Assembly (NCBI GenBank): GCA_016194985.1
Contig: JACQAK010000101.1
Span: 1-64,000 of the forward strand
DNA from: Bacteroidota bacterium
Lineage (GTDB): Bacteria > Bacteroidota > Bacteroidia > B-17B0 > Aurantibacillaceae
Direction of reading: 5' to 3'
Length of the DNA: 64,000 nucleotides
Shown here piece after piece: positions 18,305 through 27,453 of this stretch. Under the pieces are notes generated by a model. That model searched no databases, had not been told where the DNA came from, and worked only from the letters and a program-made list of their open reading frames with translations. Positions within the stretch are counted from its first letter, which is position 1, and each line of letters opens with the position of its first letter. Made by a program: the position numbers and the translations under genes.

Positions 18305-18718
18305 ATGTTAGAGAAATGCTCCCTGATTTTATTACGAGGTCTTCCCGGTAGTGGCAAAACCACACTGGCAAAGCTGTTGAGTGAACAGGAAACATATCCT
18401 GTGTATTCGGTGGATGATTATTTTACAGATAGCACTACCGGTACTTATCATTTCGATTTCAGGAAAAACCATCTGGCTTATAAACAATGCGAAGAGCGTG
18501 TTAAAGAAGCCATGCAACACGGCACATCAAAAGTAATTGTTCATAATACATTTACCATTGCCTGGGAATTAGAAGCTTATTTTAAACTCGCCGAAGAATT
18601 CAATTATCAGTTGTTTGTGGTTACCGTTGAAAATTATCATCAACACAAAAACAGTCACGGTATAACCCATGAGCAACTGCAAAAAATGGCCGAAAAATAT
18701 AAAGTAAAACTGTTTTAA
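18305..18718 (+). CDS. Small P-loop kinase-like ATP-binding protein
   Basis: 137 residues. Walker A 'LLRGLPGSGKTTLAKLL' is at residues 8-24. It is followed by 'VYSVDDYFTDSTTGTYHFDF', the DD motif seen in polynucleotide-kinase and NEDD4-binding-protein-2-like P-loop proteins, and by 'VIVHNTFTIAWELEAYF', which fits the lid/substrate region. It probably phosphorylates a nucleic-acid end or small molecule in the cytoplasm; the substrate is unknown. It stands alone, with a bidirectional terminator just after it. A TACCTTTA sequence ten bases before the ATG resembles the Bacteroidota -7 box TAnnTTTG. Confidence 0.82.
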   Translation: MLEKCSLILLRGLPGSGKTTLAKLLSEQETYPVYSVDDYFTDSTTGTYHFDFRKNHLAYKQCEERVKEAMQHGTSKVIVHNTFTIAWELEAYFKLAEEFNYQLFVVTVENYHQHKNSHGITHEQLQKMAEKYKVKLF

Positions 18719-18748
18719 AAAATAGTATTGTACAATAGTCTTAAAATT

Positions 18749-18780
18749 AAAAGAGCCTTCTGATGTTAGAAGGCTCTTTT
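18749..18780. terminator. Bidirectional intrinsic terminator between convergent genes
   Basis: A 13-base perfect stem (18749-18761 with 18768-18780) has loop GATGTT. The stem ends are AAAA on the left and TTTT on the right, so it works on both strands, for the kinase gene (+) and the peptide-binding protein gene (-). Confidence 0.95.
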
Positions 18781-18799
18781 AATAATCCGGGTTTCAGAT

Positions 18800-20566
18800 T
18801 TATTTTTTAGGCATTTTATCTTTAGGCACTAAGTACACTACTGATAAATCCATATAATTCATGGCATTTTCAGGGAAGTTACGAACGTTTAACTGTTCCA
18901 GACGGAAATTCTCATCATAGAATATTGGCATGAATGGAGCTTCATCCAACACGATTTGTTCTGCCTGAGATAAGATCGCATAACGTTTTGCTAAATCAGG
19001 TTCTGTAAAAGAAGAGGCGAATAACGAATCGAAACGTGCATTCTTAAAACGGAACATATTAATAAATGATTTTTCTGTTGGATTAGCAGGAACATGTTTT
19101 CCGTAGAATAATGTTAAGAATGTCTCAGGATCCGGATAATCCGCTATCCAGGCGAAACGGAAGAAATCTGCTTTACCGGCTGTAATTTGCTCAATATGCT
19201 CAGCAAAAGGAACGGTATTGATCTCGATATCCACATTCAGGTTTTCTTTCAACATTTTTTGTACAACCTCAGCAATTAAGATATTGTTTCCTCCTCCGCT
19301 ATTAATTTGCAAGGTCACTTTCGGGAATCCTTTTCCGTCAGGGTATCCGGCTTTCTTTAAATAGTCTTTTGCTTTTGCTACATCAAATGTATAGCCTTTC
19401 AGTCCTTTAAAGTTATATCCTTCTTTTTCAAACGCCTCTACATAAGGCACCATTCCATAATCGGCAGGCGAACCTTCTCCCTGAATGGTAAAGTCAGATA
19501 TTTTATGTCTGTCGATGGCATAGTTAAATGCTAAACGCACTTCTTTTTTATTAAATACGGTGCTAATGCAATTAAATCCTAAATAACTGGTGTTGAATGC
19601 CGGTGAGTTCAAAATCTGGAATTCTGTTTTACGATCTTTCGCATGTTCCAGATCTCCCATGATTTCCGGGAAAATTTCAACCGGTAAACGGTAAACCATA
19701 TCTAAATTACCTGATTTGAATTCCAGGATTTCAGCTTTTTTCTCACGGATAAAGGTATATTTCAATCCATCCAAATACGGCAATTTATTTCCGTCTTTGT
19801 CAACGCCATAGTAATAAGGGTTTTTCTTCATGATCAGTACTTCACCTTCTTTAACTGTTTCCAGTTGGAAAGGGCCTGTACCTACAGGATGAACGCGCAA
19901 ATCCAAACCATATTTATCCAAGGCTTCTTTTGGATAAATCCAACATCCCGGCATAGCCACGATATTAAGGAAGCCTGCAAAAGGCGTTTTTAAAGAAATG
20001 GTTATCGTTGTATCATTGATCACTTTAATTCCTGAAACAGGCAGGTTTTTTCCGGTTTTAGAGGCTTCAAACGATTCGTTGGCTCCAACCACGCGATCTT
20101 TGAATGTTACATCAAACTGCGCATTATTAGGATCGGCTGTACATAATTTATCAAAACATAATTTCACATCATTGGCTACCAGCGCTCTTCCTTTTCCCTC
20201 AGGAAAACAGGCATCCGGATGGAACATTACACCCTGACGTAAATGAAAGGTCCACTCTGTCTGGTTTTCGTTGATATCCCAAGAACGGGCTATCGCAGGT
20301 TTAATGGATAAGTCATTTTGATCGAATTTCACCAATCCTTCAAATAATTGAGATCCTAAGTGGAATCCAACAATTTCATTAACTGCAATAGGGTTCAAGC
20401 TTTTAAACGCCTCAACTTCATTCATGCGCATGACACCGCCCATAAAAACGCCCCCTTTTCCTTCAGAACCATCGTGATTGTCTTTATTTTTGTCTGAACA
20501 CGATGAACATGAAGCCAAGCCAAGTGTTAACACGCTCGCTACTAGTGGAATAAATATTTTTCTCAT
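18800..20566 (-). CDS. Lipoprotein peptide-binding protein of an ABC transporter (SBP_bac_5 / DppA-OppA family)
   Basis: 588 residues starting at the ATG at 20566. This start gives a lipoprotein signal peptide 'MRKIFIPLVASVLTLGLASC' and lies downstream of a TATATTTG promoter box; an upstream in-frame start at 20674 would add 36 residues that do not fit and would precede that promoter. Family features are 'SQLFEGLVKFDQNDLSI', 'EWTFHLRQGVMFHPD', 'LAFNYAIDRHKISDFTI' and 'FFRFAWIADYPDPETFL'. It binds peptides or similar ligands at the membrane and delivers them to a permease. No permease or ATPase gene is adjacent, so it is an orphan binding protein here, as is common in Bacteroidota. Confidence 0.9.
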   Translation of the reverse strand: MRKIFIPLVASVLTLGLASCSSCSDKNKDNHDGSEGKGGVFMGGVMRMNEVEAFKSLNPIAVNEIVGFHLGSQLFEGLVKFDQNDLSIKPAIARSWDINENQTEWTFHLRQGVMFHPDACFPEGKGRALVANDVKLCFDKLCTADPNNAQFDVTFKDRVVGANESFEASKTGKNLPVSGIKVINDTTITISLKTPFAGFLNIVAMPGCWIYPKEALDKYGLDLRVHPVGTGPFQLETVKEGEVLIMKKNPYYYGVDKDGNKLPYLDGLKYTFIREKKAEILEFKSGNLDMVYRLPVEIFPEIMGDLEHAKDRKTEFQILNSPAFNTSYLGFNCISTVFNKKEVRLAFNYAIDRHKISDFTIQGEGSPADYGMVPYVEAFEKEGYNFKGLKGYTFDVAKAKDYLKKAGYPDGKGFPKVTLQINSGGGNNILIAEVVQKMLKENLNVDIEINTVPFAEHIEQITAGKADFFRFAWIADYPDPETFLTLFYGKHVPANPTEKSFINMFRFKNARFDSLFASSFTEPDLAKRYAILSQAEQIVLDEAPFMPIFYDENFRLEQLNVRNFPENAMNYMDLSVVYLVPKDKMPKK

Positions 20567-20594
20567 ACCTAAGTACATAAGTTTATAGTAATCA

Positions 20595-20602
20595 CAAATA
20601 TA
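20595..20602 (-). promoter_or_regulatory. -7 promoter box of the peptide-binding lipoprotein gene
   Basis: On the minus strand the sequence is TATATTTG, an exact match to the Bacteroidota -7 consensus TAnnTTTG, 29 bases before the chosen ATG at 20566. A clear -33 TTG was not identified. It supports the shorter start of the lipoprotein. Confidence 0.55.
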
Positions 20603-20643
20603 ACCTAAAAAACTAAAAAAACTAAAAAAATCAGATGATTTTG

Positions 20644-21408
20644 TTAAAAATCGATTTCCAATAAAACAGGGCAATGGTCGCTATGCATAGCATCCGGTAA
20701 AATAACGGCTCTCTTTAGCTTATCGTTCATGTGATTGGCAACCAAATTATAATCAATTCGCCAACCCAAATTTTTGCCTCGTGCTCCTGCTCTGTAGCTC
20801 CACCAGCTGTATTGATGAGGCTCCTGATTGAAATGCCTGAACGAATCTGTAAACCCTGATTGGATAAATTGCTCCATCCATTCGCGCTCTTCCGGTAAAA
20901 ATCCGGATGTATTGGCATTGGATTTAGGATTATGGATATCGATCGGTTTATGGCAGATATTATAATCTCCACATAGTATTAAATTAGGGATCTTTGTCTT
21001 CAATGCATCTATGTATTTCTGAAAATCAGACAGCCACTTCATTTTAAACGCTTGTCGGTCATCCCCGCTGCTTCCACTCGGATGATACACGCTCATGACA
21101 GAACAGTTGTCAAAATCTGCCCGGATCACCCTTCCTTCAAAATCATATTCCTCAATGCCACATCCATATTCCACATGCTTAGGTTTTATTTTTGTGAAAA
21201 TAGCCACGCCACTGTACCCTTTTTTTTGTGCCGGATACCAGTACAAATGATACCCTAATGCTTCAAACTGAGCAACATCAACCTGATCAGGGGTTGCTTT
21301 AATTTCCTGTAAACACAACACATCAGGATTAGACGCTTTTAACCATCCAACCAGATCTTTGCCCATGGCGGCACGAATGCCATTCACGTTATAGGTGATA
21401 ATCTTCAT
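20644..21408 (-). CDS. xth: Exodeoxyribonuclease III (AP endonuclease)
   Basis: 254 residues, the normal length for XthA/ExoA. Motifs in order: 'ITYNVNGIRAAM' (catalytic Asn), 'DVLCLQEIKATPDQV' (metal-binding Glu), 'GYSGVAIFTK', 'MSVYHPSG', 'LILCGDYNICHKPIDI' (GDxN), 'FTDSFRHF', 'SWWSYRAGARGKNLGWRIDY' and the C-terminal 'SDHCPVLLEIDF' with the catalytic His. It cuts DNA at abasic sites and trims 3' ends in base-excision repair in the cytoplasm. It is divergent from the barrel gene at 21468; 59 bases separate the starts and hold both promoters. Confidence 0.95.
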   Translation of the reverse strand: MKIITYNVNGIRAAMGKDLVGWLKASNPDVLCLQEIKATPDQVDVAQFEALGYHLYWYPAQKKGYSGVAIFTKIKPKHVEYGCGIEEYDFEGRVIRADFDNCSVMSVYHPSGSSGDDRQAFKMKWLSDFQKYIDALKTKIPNLILCGDYNICHKPIDIHNPKSNANTSGFLPEEREWMEQFIQSGFTDSFRHFNQEPHQYSWWSYRAGARGKNLGWRIDYNLVANHMNDKLKRAVILPDAMHSDHCPVLLEIDF

Positions 21409-21467
21409 ATGAAATACTATTTATGGCTTTAAAAATACAATTTCTATATTTATAAACCGTTATAAGC

Positions 21468-24400
21468 ATGGTGAGTTTTAGATTTATTTTTATAGTGTCG
21501 TTTTTGTGTGGATGTTTTATGCACGCCCAATCTCAAACGAACCTAAAACAAAAATATTACTTCATCAAATCCGATACGCTTTTTTTGGACACCCTGAGTT
21601 TAATGCCAGGAACTATCCGGATTTCTGCTAAAAATAATCCTCTGGATTCATCCACTTACCGTATCAACTATCCCTTAAAGGCCATCATTTTTAAAGTAAA
21701 GCCAACCGACCCCATTTTTGTTAGTTACAAAAGTTTCCCCTACAATTTCGAAAAATCATATTATCACCAAAGTACTTCACAGCTTACCAAAGACCTGTCT
21801 CTTCCTGCCAATCCTTTAACACTGGCCTTTGCCGGTTCAGCACCTGCCAGCGAATCCTTTGTGTCGGACGGATTAAACAAAAACGGAAGTATCAGTCGTG
21901 GGATCAGTTTTGGGAATAACCAGGATGTGGTGGTAAATTCCAGTTTAAACCTACAGGTTAGCGGGAAATTAACCCAGGAAGTAGACCTGTTATTGGCGGC
22001 CACCGACGATAATATTCCGTTTCAGGCAGATGGAACAACCGCACAGTTGCAGGAATTTGATAAAGTATTTGTGCAGTTATCCAATAAAAACTCAAAGTTA
22101 ATTGTGGGTGATTTTCAGTTACAGCGTCCCAACAGCTACTTCATGAATTTTTACAAACGTTCGCAGGGGGCATATTTTGCCAATAATTATTACGACACGA
22201 TCAACAAAAAAACGGTCACTTTTAAAACGCAGGTAAGTGGCGCTGTGAGCAAAGGGAAATTTGCCCGCAATATCATTCAGGGGGTAGAAAACAATCAGGG
22301 ACCTTATCGCTTACATGGTGCCGATAATGAGCAATTTATTATTGTATTATCAGGAACAGAACGGATATACGTGGATGGAAGGCAACTACAGCGTGGGCAG
22401 GAAAACGATTATATTATAGACTATAATACCGCCGAGATCACATTTACTGCCAAACAAATCATTACCAAGGATAAGCGTATCATTGCCGAGTTTCAGTATG
22501 CTGAACGAAATTACGCCCGATCGCTTTACTTTTTTAGCGAAGAGATAGAAGCCAATAAATTAAAGGTACGACTCAATTTTTTTGGGGAACAGGACAACAA
22601 AAATAAAACCCTGCAGCAATCACTTACCGATGCTCAAAAATTAACCATGTTCAATATTGGCGACACCCTTAGCAAAGCGGTAACCAGCGGTGCGGAACTG
22701 GTTGCTTATAATTCGACCGATGTGTTTTATTGGAAAAAAGATACGGTTGTTTCTGCCATTGTGTATCAGGGTATTTATGTTAATTCTACAAATCCGGATA
22801 GTGCCAAATACAGAGTTAAATTCAGTTATGTTGGCGAGAATAATGGTTATTATATTCAGGTATCCACCACGGCCAACGGAAAAGTATATAAGTGGGTAGC
22901 TCCTGTAGGTGGTGTTTTACAAGGGAATTATGAACCCATCATTCCATTGGTAACTCCCAAGAAAAAACAAATGTTCACCGCCGGAGCTAATTACGAATTC
23001 AATAAAAATCATGTATTGGATGTAGAAGGCGTGTATACAAAAAACGATATCAATACGTTTAGTAAATACAATTCGGGGAATGATGATGGCTATGGACTAA
23101 GGATAAACAGCAACAACCAAAGCGTTATAAAAAAAGATACCGTGAAAAAGGAATCGCTGAGTGCTATTTACAACCTGAGTTATGAATATGTGCAACAAAA
23201 TTTCAATCCTATTGAGCGTTACAGGGCTATTGAATTTGAACGTGACTGGAACAGACCGACCAGTGCACCAATCAATACCGACCAGCATGTTGGATTAGCC
23301 CAGGTGGGAATCCAAAAAAACAATCGCTTAAAATTATTGTACGGCATCAGTTTTTTTGACGAAGGTGTTTTTTATAAAGGATTGAAACACAGTATTCAGA
23401 GTTTTTACAATACTAAAACCAATAGTATTTCCTATAACGGTTCGTACCTTACCAGCGATTACAATTCACAACTCAGTAATTTTTACAGGCACAAAACTTC
23501 TTTTTCGCAATCTATAGGACGATTAAAGTTTAATTATCTGGACGAATTTGAGCAAAATAAATTCCGTAAAAACTCTTCGGACAGTTTATTGCCCCGTAGT
23601 TATCAGTTTTGGGAATGGGAAGGAAACATTACCAATAAAGACACTACCGGTAATTTATATAAATTGTTTTATCGCGAGCGCAGGGATAAACAAGCCTATC
23701 GTTCCATTTTAAAAGATTCTACCTATGCCAAAAATATGGGATTTTCAGCAAATATTAATAGCATTCGAAATCATCCGTTTTCTGTCATATTCACATACCG
23801 TGAACTAAAATTAAAAAGAGATTCAATGACCATTAAGCCCGATAATACTTTATTAAGCCGTGTAGAGTATTCGCCCCGCATGATCAAAGGATTTATTACA
23901 TCGAGCATGTTCTACGAAACGGGCTATGGTTTAGAAAACAAGAAAGAATATTATTATTTGCTGGTGGCTGCCGGACAGGGGACCTATGCCTGGAAAGATT
24001 ACAACAATAATGGCATTGCCGAGTTAAATGAATTTGAAATTGCACAGTTTTCGGACCAGGCGCTCTATATCAGGGTATATACACCTACCAATCAATATGT
24101 GAAAGTCTTACATGATCAGTTTAGTTTTTCCTTGAATCTGCGCCCTGCGGTTTTTTTGAAAGATAGCTCCGGCAAGGCTTTAAAATTTATTAGTCGCTTT
24201 GCGTCGCAATCGGTTTATCGCGTGGATAAAAAATCATACGATGAAGGCAAGCTGTTTACTTTTAATCCGGTAAATATTAATTTGAAAGATTCTTTTTTAA
24301 CTGCGCTGAATTATTCGCTCCGTCAAAGTTTATTCTTCAATCAAAGCGCCGCGGTATTTGGTACCGACTATACGTATCAAAGTAATCTGAGTAAACAATT

Positions 24401-24953
24401 ACTAACCAATGGTTATGAGACCCGCGAAAATACAACGCACGAATGGAGATGGCGGTGGAATGTTACCAGATCCTGGAGTTTAAACAGTACCAATATTTAC
24501 GGGATTAAATCAACCCAATCATTGTTTTTATCGACACGTAATTATAAGATCGAATCGTATGATCTGGAACAAAAACTAAGCTATCAGCCAAACACCGCTT
24601 TCAGGGTAAGCTTACTGTATAAACATAATAAAAAACAAAACATCATCCTTGAAGGGTTCGAGAAAGCAGAATTAAATGATGTTGGACTGGAGTTCAAATT
24701 CAATCAGGTAGAAAAAGGCAGCATCACCGGAAAAGCAGATTTTATAACGATCTCCTATAATGCTGAGCAAAACACGCCTGTGGCTTATGAAATGCTCAAT
24801 GCTTTAAAAACCGGCTATAACTACACCTGGGAAATAAGCTACCAGCGTAATCTTACCAATAACATCCAGATTAGTATCAACTACAACGGGCGAAAATCTC
24901 CTAATAGTAAAATCATAAATATTGGAGGAGCACAGGTAAGAGCGTTTTTCTAA
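21468..24953 (+). CDS. Very large outer-membrane beta-barrel protein of unknown function
   Basis: 1161 residues with a signal peptide (ends near 'HAQSQ'). The N-terminal ~150 residues are periplasm-type sequence. A conserved-looking stretch follows, 'GSISRGISFGNNQDVVVNSS', then 'LLLAATDDNIPFQADGTTAQ' and 'LQEFDKVFVQLS'. The remaining ~900 residues have alternating strands rich in Tyr, Phe and Asn with turns such as 'WKDYNNNGIAELNEFEIAQF', ending 'QVRAFF' with a terminal Phe as in outer-membrane barrels. I do not recognise a named family. The size suggests a barrel of 20 or more strands with a large periplasmic part. It is monocistronic between divergent xth and ribE, with TATATTTA upstream as a likely -7 box. 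Confidence 0.8.
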   Translation: MVSFRFIFIVSFLCGCFMHAQSQTNLKQKYYFIKSDTLFLDTLSLMPGTIRISAKNNPLDSSTYRINYPLKAIIFKVKPTDPIFVSYKSFPYNFEKSYYHQSTSQLTKDLSLPANPLTLAFAGSAPASESFVSDGLNKNGSISRGISFGNNQDVVVNSSLNLQVSGKLTQEVDLLLAATDDNIPFQADGTTAQLQEFDKVFVQLSNKNSKLIVGDFQLQRPNSYFMNFYKRSQGAYFANNYYDTINKKTVTFKTQVSGAVSKGKFARNIIQGVENNQGPYRLHGADNEQFIIVLSGTERIYVDGRQLQRGQENDYIIDYNTAEITFTAKQIITKDKRIIAEFQYAERNYARSLYFFSEEIEANKLKVRLNFFGEQDNKNKTLQQSLTDAQKLTMFNIGDTLSKAVTSGAELVAYNSTDVFYWKKDTVVSAIVYQGIYVNSTNPDSAKYRVKFSYVGENNGYYIQVSTTANGKVYKWVAPVGGVLQGNYEPIIPLVTPKKKQMFTAGANYEFNKNHVLDVEGVYTKNDINTFSKYNSGNDDGYGLRINSNNQSVIKKDTVKKESLSAIYNLSYEYVQQNFNPIERYRAIEFERDWNRPTSAPINTDQHVGLAQVGIQKNNRLKLLYGISFFDEGVFYKGLKHSIQSFYNTKTNSISYNGSYLTSDYNSQLSNFYRHKTSFSQSIGRLKFNYLDEFEQNKFRKNSSDSLLPRSYQFWEWEGNITNKDTTGNLYKLFYRERRDKQAYRSILKDSTYAKNMGFSANINSIRNHPFSVIFTYRELKLKRDSMTIKPDNTLLSRVEYSPRMIKGFITSSMFYETGYGLENKKEYYYLLVAAGQGTYAWKDYNNNGIAELNEFEIAQFSDQALYIRVYTPTNQYVKVLHDQFSFSLNLRPAVFLKDSSGKALKFISRFASQSVYRVDKKSYDEGKLFTFNPVNINLKDSFLTALNYSLRQSLFFNQSAAVFGTDYTYQSNLSKQLLTNGYETRENTTHEWRWRWNVTRSWSLNSTNIYGIKSTQSLFLSTRNYKIESYDLEQKLSYQPNTAFRVSLLYKHNKKQNIILEGFEKAELNDVGLEFKFNQVEKGSITGKADFITISYNAEQNTPVAYEMLNALKTGYNYTWEISYQRNLTNNIQISINYNGRKSPNSKIINIGGAQVRAFF

Positions 24954-24962
24954 TTATTATTG

Positions 24963-25023
24963 TCATGCTGAACGTGTTTCAGTATCTCTATCAGACACTG
25001 ATCCACCAGCTGGCGGACAGGGT
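24963..25023. repeat. Dispersed intergenic repeat, copy 1
   Basis: A 61-base stretch that aligns along its whole length with 27333-27394, roughly three quarters of the bases being the same, including the last 17 or so (CTGATCC.CCAGC.GGCGGACAGGGT). The end part forms a hairpin (CTGATCC.CC with GGCGGACAGG). It sits between the barrel gene and the ribE promoter. Confidence 0.7.
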
Positions 25024-25038
25024 GACTTATACTAAAAT

Positions 25039-25068
25039 TTTGAGTACAAATAATTAAATCTACCTTTG
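25039..25068 (+). promoter_or_regulatory. Promoter of riboflavin synthase gene
   Basis: TTTG at 25039-25042 and TACCTTTG at 25061-25068 are separated by 18 bases, an excellent match to the Bacteroidota consensus (TTTG, spacer about 17-20, TAnnTTTG). The -7 box ends only four bases before the ATG at 25073, so the transcript should begin at or very near the start codon. Confidence 0.75.
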
Positions 25069-25072
25069 TAAC

Positions 25073-25663
25073 ATGTTTACAGGAATTATAGAAGGCCTCT
25101 CAAAAGTAGAAGCGATCGAAAAAGAAAATAGTAATGTGCATTTTACATTCAGTTGTGCTTTTACACATGAACTAAAAATAGATCAAAGCGTGGCACATAA
25201 TGGTGTATGCTTAACTGTTGTTAAAATTAACGGGCATCAGTATACCGTAACAGCTATTGATGAAACGCTTCAAAAAACCAATCTGGGAACTTTAAAAATT
25301 GGCGATGAAGTTAATTTAGAACGTTGCATGCCTGCTAATGGCCGATTTGACGGACATATCGTACAGGGCCATGTTGACCAAACCGGTATCGTTTCTTCTA
25401 TTATGGATAATAACGGGAGCTGGACGTATACCATTGAATATAATAACAAATTAGGTAATGTTACGGTTGAGAAAGGCAGCATCACTATTAACGGAACAAG
25501 CCTCACAGTGGTAGATTCGAAAGATGATGCATTTTCGGTGTGCATCATTCCTTATACATTTGAGAACACCGTTTTTAAACATTTAAAAGTCAACGATGTT
25601 GTTAACCTAGAGTTTGACATAGTTGGAAAATATGTCGCCAGGCTTTTAGGAAAAAACAAATAA
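25073..25663 (+). CDS. ribE: Riboflavin synthase, alpha chain
   Basis: 196 residues. It begins with the family hallmark 'MFTGIIEGLSKVEAIE' and is built of two similar halves; the second starts near 'GHIVQGHVDQTGIVSSI'. Other features are 'VAHNGVCLTVVKI', 'ANGRFDGHIVQGHVD' and 'SITINGTSLTVV' with 'IIPYTFENTVF' near the C-terminus. It makes riboflavin from two molecules of 6,7-dimethyl-8-ribityllumazine, the last step of vitamin B2 synthesis, in the cytoplasm. Other rib genes are not nearby. The start is fixed by the conserved MFTGII N-terminus and may be translated from a leaderless mRNA. The gene is also called ribC in some species. Confidence 0.96.
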   Translation: MFTGIIEGLSKVEAIEKENSNVHFTFSCAFTHELKIDQSVAHNGVCLTVVKINGHQYTVTAIDETLQKTNLGTLKIGDEVNLERCMPANGRFDGHIVQGHVDQTGIVSSIMDNNGSWTYTIEYNNKLGNVTVEKGSITINGTSLTVVDSKDDAFSVCIIPYTFENTVFKHLKVNDVVNLEFDIVGKYVARLLGKNK

Positions 25664-25687
25664 AAATATTAACCATAAAATATTTGT

Positions 25688-25732
25688 CACTTCGAGCGCT
25701 GCGCCCAACAACTGGCAGGTAGTTGAGAAGTG
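25688..25732. repeat. Small palindromic intergenic repeat (CACTTC...GAAGTG)
   Basis: CACTTC (25688-25693) and GAAGTG (25727-25732) form the ends of an imperfect inverted repeat between ribE and nadB. The wording 'GTCACTTCGAGCGC...GAGAAGTG' resembles a dispersed intergenic element I recall from many Bacteroidota genomes; only one copy is seen in this window. Confidence 0.45.
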
Positions 25733-25758
25733 ATTAACTATAATTTCGTAATCGTAGC

Positions 25759-27330
25759 ATGCAACAAAAAGTAGATTTCCTCATTATTGGTAGCGGTATT
25801 GCCGGTTTAAGCTATGCCCTTAAAGTAGCAGAACATGGCTCTGTATACATTGTTACCAAAAGCAACGAAGACGAGTCCAATACCAAATATGCACAAGGCG
25901 GCATTGCTGCTGTGTGGCATGACAAGGACACCATTGAAAAACACATTCAGGACACACTCATTGCAGGAGCCGGATTGTGTGATGAAGAAACCGTGCGTGT
26001 AGTGGTAACGGAAGGCACAGAACGTGTACGCGAATTAATTGAACTGGGAGCTAATTTTGATAAGAATAAAGAAGGTACTTACGATTTGGCAAAAGAAGGA
26101 GGACACTCTGAGCACCGCATTCTTCATTATAAAGATATCACAGGTTACGAGATAGAACGGGCCTTAATTGCACAGATCCGTAAGCATAAAAACATTACGG
26201 TGCTTGATCATCACTATGCTATTGATATTATCACACAACATCATCTGGGTGAAGTAGTCACTTCTCATTCAAAGGATATACATTGTTTTGGTGCCTATAT
26301 TTTAAATACCAAAACTCAGAAAATAGAAACCGTTCTTTCTAAAATTACCCTTATGGCCACGGGTGGTGCAGGACATGTATATGCCACTACTACTAATCCC
26401 ACTATCGCTACAGGCGATGGTATTGCAATGGTTTACAGAGCAAAAGGACTGGTAAAGGATATGGAATTTGTGCAGTTTCATCCTACTTCTTTATACAATC
26501 CAGGAGAGCATCCCAGCTTTTTAATTACAGAAGCTATTCGTGGTTTTGGAGCCGTATTAAAAACCATGGACGGCAAAGAGTTCATGCAGAAATATGATGA
26601 GCGTTTATCATTGGCACCACGCGATATTGTTGCCAGAGCCATTGATAACGAACTAAAAACACGCGGTGAGGATTTTGTATATCTGGATTGCCGTCATATC
26701 GACCGAAAGGCTTTTATCGAACATTTTCCAAACATCTACGAAAAATGTATGAAACTGGGTATTGACCCTTTCATCAAGATGATTCCTGTAGTACCAGCCA
26801 TGCATTATTTATGCGGTGGTATCTTAGTGGATAAAGAAGGCCAATCTACCCTTGGCAACTTATTTGCTGTTGGCGAATGCGCCTGCACCGGGCTTCACGG
26901 TGCTAACCGATTGGCCAGTAATTCATTGCTGGAAGCCGTGGTATTTGCCCATCGCGCTGCTAAAACAGGGATCGAAAAGTTATCCGGGATCTCCTTCAAA
27001 GACGGGATTCCTAACTGGGACGCTGAAGGAACCGAGCATGCCGAAGAAATGATTTTAATTACCCAATCTCAACGCGAAGTGCAACAGATTATGAGTAATT
27101 ATGTAGGCATTGTGCGTTCCGAACTACGCTTAAAACGCGCCTTCGACCGTTTGGAAATTTTATATAAGGAGAACGAAGCGCTTTACGAACAAACCACCGT
27201 TACCCAAAAGTTGTGCGAACTCCGTAATCTGATCTGTATTGGCTATTTAATTATCAAGCATGCCATCCGGCGAAAGGAGTCTGTAGGCTTGCATTATATG
27301 GTGCATTACGACAAACAACTTACAAAGTAA
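25759..27330 (+). CDS. nadB: L-aspartate oxidase
   Basis: 523 residues, close to the usual ~530. An N-terminal FAD fold 'IIGSGIAGLSYALKVAEHG' is followed by 'KYAQGGIAAVW', 'KEGGHSEHRILHYKDITGYE' (substrate and FAD region), 'MEFVQFHPTSLY', the catalytic region 'RDIVARAIDNEL' and the FAD-binding end 'LFAVGECACTGLHGANRLAS'. The C-terminal helical domain completes the fumarate-reductase/succinate-dehydrogenase family pattern, while the absence of a partner iron-sulfur subunit gene argues for NadB. It oxidises aspartate to iminoaspartate, the first step of NAD synthesis, in the cytoplasm; nadA and nadC are not in the window. Confidence 0.94.
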   Translation: MQQKVDFLIIGSGIAGLSYALKVAEHGSVYIVTKSNEDESNTKYAQGGIAAVWHDKDTIEKHIQDTLIAGAGLCDEETVRVVVTEGTERVRELIELGANFDKNKEGTYDLAKEGGHSEHRILHYKDITGYEIERALIAQIRKHKNITVLDHHYAIDIITQHHLGEVVTSHSKDIHCFGAYILNTKTQKIETVLSKITLMATGGAGHVYATTTNPTIATGDGIAMVYRAKGLVKDMEFVQFHPTSLYNPGEHPSFLITEAIRGFGAVLKTMDGKEFMQKYDERLSLAPRDIVARAIDNELKTRGEDFVYLDCRHIDRKAFIEHFPNIYEKCMKLGIDPFIKMIPVVPAMHYLCGGILVDKEGQSTLGNLFAVGECACTGLHGANRLASNSLLEAVVFAHRAAKTGIEKLSGISFKDGIPNWDAEGTEHAEEMILITQSQREVQQIMSNYVGIVRSELRLKRAFDRLEILYKENEALYEQTTVTQKLCELRNLICIGYLIIKHAIRRKESVGLHYMVHYDKQLTK

Positions 27331-27332
27331 AG

Positions 27333-27394
27333 TCATTCTAAACTTGTGTCAGCACTTCCTGTGAGACCCTGATCCGCCAGCCGGCGGACAGGGT
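27333..27394. repeat. Dispersed intergenic repeat, copy 2
   Basis: A 62-base relative of 24963-25023 in the same orientation, starting just after the nadB stop. The hairpin-forming CTGATCCGCCAGCCGGCGGACAGG end is better paired here than in copy 1. The two copies therefore bracket the ribE-nadB segment as direct repeats. Confidence 0.7.
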
Positions 27395-27453
27395 AGCAAA
27401 CACATCAAAAATCGTATTTATACCTAAAAACACTTTTTTCGTTCAATTTTTTC

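Noticed and set aside
20567-20674. A 36-residue N-terminal extension of the peptide-binding lipoprotein
   Set aside because: It would precede the promoter box at 20595-20602 and would bury the lipoprotein signal peptide that starts at 20566.
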